DNA from: Tannerella sp.
GTDB lineage: Bacteria > Bacteroidota > Bacteroidia > Bacteroidales > Tannerellaceae
Assembly: GCA_031255595.1 (NCBI GenBank)
Contig: JAIRSF010000060.1
Coordinates: 1-32,844 of the forward strand
Direction of reading: 5' to 3'
DNA: 32,844 bases
Each line of letters begins with the position of its first letter. Position 1 is the first letter of the stretch. Shown piece after piece: positions 30,795-32,844 of this stretch. A program made the translations under genes and the position numbers. Under the pieces are notes generated by a model. It saw only the letters and a program-made list of their open reading frames with translations. It ran no database searches and was not told where the DNA came from.

Positions 30795-30890
30795 CACAAA
30801 AAGTCGTTCCACTTTTTGTATATTTGCACAAAAAGTCGTTCCACTTTTTGTGTATTGACACAGAAAGTCGTTCGAATAAATGTATACTCT
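30795..30890 (+). repeat. Tandem iteron-like array 2: three 32-bp units abutting the ATPase 2 start codon
   Basis: Units: CACAAAAAGTCGTTCCACTTTTTGT-ATATTTG (30795), CACAAAAAGTCGTTCCACTTTTTGT-GTATTGA (30827), CACAGAAAGTCGTTCGAATAAATGT-ATACTCT (30859); core has 9-bp inverted arms ACAAAAAGT/ACTTTTTGT. Confidence 0.95.
30819..30826 (+). promoter_or_regulatory. -7 box TATATTTG at the end of array-2 unit 1
   Basis: TAnnTTTG followed by C; if used, units 2 and 3 fall mostly in the 5' UTR. Confidence 0.55.
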
Positions 30891-32195
30891 ATGGAAAGAT
30901 TTGCTTATAAAGACTTGCTCGAATGGAAGAATAAGGCGAAAAGAAAACCTTTGATTGTCCGAGGCGCACGTCAGGTTGGAAAAACGTGGCTGATAAAAGA
31001 ATTTGGAAAAAAAGAATATAAACAATTGGCTTATATAAACTTTGAAACCTCGGTGAAATTAAGTACGCTTTTTATGCAGGACTTTGATCTGAACCGCATA
31101 TTAACAGCAATAAAACTCGAAACCGGGATTCAGGTTGTCGCAGACAATACCTTAATTGTATTTGATGAAATTCAGGAAGTGGAACGCGGACTTACCGCCT
31201 TGAAGTATTTCTATGAAAATGCGCCTGAGTATCACGTGATCGCAGCCGGCTCCTTATTGGGAGTGGCACTTCATCACGCTACCTCTTTCCCGGTGGGGAA
31301 AGTAAGTTTTCTGGATATTTATCCGCTTGATTTTTCCGAATTTCTGCTTGCAAAAGGACAAAAATCATTACTCGATTTATTGGAAAGCCTTGACTGGACA
31401 CTGATAAAAACGTTCAAACACAGATATATCGAACTCCTGAAACAATACTATTATGTAGGCGGTATGCCGGAAGTCGTATTGTCGTTCGTTGAAAATAACG
31501 ACTATGATGAAGTCCGCGTACTTCAACATGAAATTTTAACGTCCTACGAACAGGATTTTTCCAAACATGCACCTTTCGACATGGTTCCGAGAATACGAAT
31601 GTTGTGGAATTCCATACCGGCTCAATTAGCAAAAGAAAACAAAAAATTCCTGTACGGCCTCATTAAAAAAGGCGCCAGAGCGCGGGAGTACGAATTAGCC
31701 TTATCCTGGCTAATTGACAGCGGACTCATCTACAAAACGGATCGCATCTCTAAACCCGGTATCCCTTTAAAAAGTTATGCCGACAGCAGCGCATTCAAAT
31801 TATATCTCGTTGACGTAGGATTGCTCGGCGCCTTAGGCGAAATAGATGCAGGAACATTGCTTGACGGAAATAAAATTTTTGAAGAATTTAAAGGCGCATT
31901 GACCGAACAATATGTCCTCCAACAACTTATAAAAAAACATACACAATCTGTTTTTTACTGGTCTGCCGAAGGAGGAAAAGCCGAAGTAGATTTTATTCTT
32001 CAATATACCGGCAAAGTGATACCCATCGAAGTAAAAGCGGAAGAAAACCTCCAATCCAAAAGTCTAAAGTCATATATCCGGAAATACGCCCCCGAAACAG
32101 CGATCCGCACCTCCATGTCCGACTTCCGAAAAGAAGAACAATTGACGAATATCCCCTTATATGCCGTCTTGTTAGTTAACGTTGTTAGTGAATAG
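30891..32195 (+). CDS. P-loop ATPase, AAA_14 + DUF4143 type with PD-(D/E)xK-like C-terminal motif (ATPase 2, paralogue of ATPase 1)
   Basis: Walker A RGARQVGKTWLI, Walker B TLIVFDEIQ, AAGSLLG, GGMPEVVLSF, C-terminal KAEVDFILQYTGKVIPIEVKAE; ATG 30891 preferred because the listed 30816 start translates the repeats. Confidence 0.9.
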   Translation: MERFAYKDLLEWKNKAKRKPLIVRGARQVGKTWLIKEFGKKEYKQLAYINFETSVKLSTLFMQDFDLNRILTAIKLETGIQVVADNTLIVFDEIQEVERGLTALKYFYENAPEYHVIAAGSLLGVALHHATSFPVGKVSFLDIYPLDFSEFLLAKGQKSLLDLLESLDWTLIKTFKHRYIELLKQYYYVGGMPEVVLSFVENNDYDEVRVLQHEILTSYEQDFSKHAPFDMVPRIRMLWNSIPAQLAKENKKFLYGLIKKGARAREYELALSWLIDSGLIYKTDRISKPGIPLKSYADSSAFKLYLVDVGLLGALGEIDAGTLLDGNKIFEEFKGALTEQYVLQQLIKKHTQSVFYWSAEGGKAEVDFILQYTGKVIPIEVKAEENLQSKSLKSYIRKYAPETAIRTSMSDFRKEEQLTNIPLYAVLLVNVVSE

Positions 32196-32276
32196 TGAAT
32201 AATCCGGTACACAGTGTTAATTACGAACAACGGAAAGTAGCATAACGAATTTTCAGTATGATAAAAACCGCGGCTC

Positions 32277-32337
32277 ATTTTGGAAAATTGAAAATAATGA
32301 TGATCTTTACATCCTCATTTCAAACATTTTCCAAAAC
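32277..32337. repeat. Inverted repeat pair upstream of ATPase 3
   Basis: TTTTGGAAAAT (32278-32288) vs ATTTTCCAAAA (32326-32336), perfect 11-bp inverted arms, with additional inner TTGAAA/TTTCAA. Confidence 0.75.
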
Positions 32338-32356
32338 CTATTAAAAACAAGCAACG

Positions 32357-32844
32357 ATGAGATACTTTAACATAGCAGGGCCTTGCAACAGCATAAAGCA
32401 TTACATGATAGAGGCCACCACGCGCCTGCAAGGTGTGGAACAGTTGATTGATGAGGAACAGTATTTTGTGATTCACGCCGCACGCCAGAGCGGAAAAACA
32501 ACTTACCTGAAAGATCTGGCGGACAGGCTGAACGCCGGCGGAACATATTATGCCCTGTACTATTCGATGGAAAAAGCTCAAAACGTTATTGACCCGAAAG
32601 AAGGCATACCGGCGATCGTGCGGAATATGAAAAACAAACTCAAAGGTACAAATATTCCATACGGTGCGGAATTTGCTAAAAATGCGGATTATGAAGATTT
32701 TATAGGCGTTCTGGGAACTGCGCTTTCACAATTTTGTGAACTGTTGGACAAACCGTTGGTAATCCTTTTCGACGAAGCCGACTGCCTGAGCGAAGGAACA
32801 TTAATCTCTTTTCTCCGGCAACTGCGCGACGGTTACAACAGCCG
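32357..32844 (+). CDS. P-loop ATPase/AAA-like ATP-binding protein, different family from ATPases 1-2 (3' truncated by window)
   Basis: MRYFNIAGPCNSIKHYMIEATTRLQGVEQLIDEEQYFVIHAARQSGKTTYLKDLADRL...; Walker A ARQSGKTT, Walker B LVILFDEAD; open to window end. Confidence 0.85.
   Translation, partial: MRYFNIAGPCNSIKHYMIEATTRLQGVEQLIDEEQYFVIHAARQSGKTTYLKDLADRLNAGGTYYALYYSMEKAQNVIDPKEGIPAIVRNMKNKLKGTNIPYGAEFAKNADYEDFIGVLGTALSQFCELLDKPLVILFDEADCLSEGTLISFLRQLRDGYNS

Noticed and set aside
30795-30890. CRISPR array (array 2)
   Set aside because: 7-nt spacers, three units, degenerate last copy, abuts a start codon; not CRISPR.
30816-30890. Listed N-terminal extension of ATPase 2 (MYICTKSRSTFCVLTQKVVRINVYS)
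   Set aside because: It is a translation of the repeat array; the homologous N-terminus of ATPase 1 aligns with MERFAYKDLLEW at 30891.
30465-31025. 186-aa minus-strand ORF
   Set aside because: Antisense to ATPase 1 end, the repeats and ATPase 2 start; composition looks fortuitous.
29184-32844. Transposon/IS interpretation of the ATPase cluster
   Set aside because: No transposase, terminal inverted repeats or target-site duplications visible; the paralogues are ATPases with regulatory-looking repeats.
1-32844. tRNA or rRNA genes
   Set aside because: No sequence recognised as rRNA or with a tRNA-like cloverleaf on reading; a tRNAscan/Infernal run would be needed to exclude them fully.

Overview
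This 32.8-kb window looks like a Bacteroidetes/Bacteroidales-type chromosome segment. The basis is TAnnTTTG-type promoters, a fused LpxC-FabZ, and family content. Most of it is ordinary housekeeping or envelope DNA: a partial HAD phosphatase; a GH110-like plus GH95-like glycosidase pair; an acetyl-CoA hydrolase/CoA-transferase; a minus-strand GT2/GtrA/unknown cluster; an SSS symporter; engB; topB; a long NfeD; cdd; a GH73-like/LysM protein; purM-prfA-pyrF; lpxD-lpxC/fabZ-lpxA; a pRiA4b-like protein; miaA; a TPR/PD40-like protein with a short NfeD and a FloA-like flotillin; and a nucleoside phosphorylase. The last ~4 kb is different. It holds two paralogous AAA_14/DUF4143-type ATPases with a PD-(D/E)xK-like C-terminal motif, followed by a third, unrelated P-loop ATPase that runs off the window. 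Each of the two paralogues is directly preceded by its own three-unit tandem repeat array. Array 1 has 3 x 33-bp units with an 18-bp identical core. Array 2 has 3 x 32-bp units with a 25-bp core, ending exactly at the ATG. The two arrays are unrelated in sequence but share geometry, with a candidate -7 promoter box at the end of one unit's spacer. The third ATPase has its own inverted-repeat pair upstream. This 'ATPase plus private iteron array' architecture is the strongest candidate for something undescribed.
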